A stretch of 64,000 bases of DNA from Natronorubrum halophilum (lineage in GTDB: Archaea; Halobacteriota; Halobacteria; Halobacteriales; Natrialbaceae): NCBI RefSeq assembly GCF_003670115.1, contig NZ_QQTY01000002.1, forward strand, positions 744,001 through 808,000, in the 5' to 3' direction. Position numbers and translations under genes: made by a program. The notes under the pieces are model-generated. The model made no database searches. It saw only the letters and a program-made list of their open reading frames with translations, and had not been told where the DNA came from. Of the stretch, positions 63,930 through 64,000 are shown in pieces; positions within the stretch are counted from its first letter, which is position 1, and the number at the start of each line of letters is the position of its first letter.

Positions 63930-64000
63930 CTATCCGTCGAAGGGGATCGTCACCGTGTTCCGCTCGAGGAACGCCGTTTCGTACCCCTCGTGGCGTGCCA
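63930..64000 (-). CDS. C-terminal end of a gene cut by the right edge
   Basis: A minus-strand frame ending TAG (63930-63932) reads ARHEGYETAFLERNTVTIPF plus DG and is open to the window edge. Codon bias fits coding. Too short to name. Confidence 0.4.
   Translation of the reverse strand, partial: ARHEGYETAFLERNTVTIPFDG

Overview
The window reads as chromosomal DNA of a halophilic archaeon (class Halobacteria, probably Natrialbales such as Natrinema or Haloterrigena). The basis is GC-rich codons, very acidic predicted proteins, many secreted lipoproteins with a Cys lipobox, start codons about 25-30 nt downstream of TATA-like boxes (leaderless transcripts), and haloarchaeal families such as ThiR, haloarchaeal PorAB, Thi4, RpoP and Pcc1. 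I saw no rRNA, tRNA, CRISPR array, transposase gene or replication origin.

Layout. 1-13 kb: an Rsm22-like methyltransferase cut by the left edge, then tyrA, and further on aroA and aroC of aromatic amino acid synthesis, mixed with an FAD enzyme, an M24 peptidase, two lipoproteins, a frameshifted phosphodiesterase and a thiolase. 13-22 kb: two systems for oxidising 2-oxoacids. One is a pyruvate/acetoin-dehydrogenase-like set (E1 alpha, E1 beta, an AcoX/NAD-kinase-like protein, and a convergent E2 carrying two E3-binding domains and a C-terminal OsmC domain). The other is ferredoxin-dependent porAB. 22-31 kb: a second LolA-like lipoprotein, an Lrp regulator, a NosL-like protein, two divergent EamA exporters, a BKACE enzyme, a TlpA-like thioredoxin and an Xre/DUF2178 pair. 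31-38 kb: topA, a MATE exporter and a polysaccharide flippase. 38-49 kb: thi4, an AAA ATPase that has lost its Walker A region, an AT-richer islet, an epimerase, a thioesterase, a phosphoesterase and the thiamine regulator thiR. 49-64 kb: a secreted copper-amine-oxidase-like/DyP-like pair, dcd, pth2, truD, surE, an MFS transporter with an operator-like palindrome, and the translation/transcription locus rpl37ae-rpoP-pcc1.

Most unusual points: the E2-OsmC fusion; an L37Ae with no cysteines, hence no zinc site; a 10-bp motif shared by the thi4 and thiR start regions, a candidate ThiR site; the CAO-like/DyP-like secreted pair; an aroA 3'-end relic; an 83-bp MITE-like palindrome that supplies a gene's stop codon; and three coding regions broken by small indels, which may be real decay or sequencing error.

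All family names are from reading the sequence and memory of the families. No database search was run.
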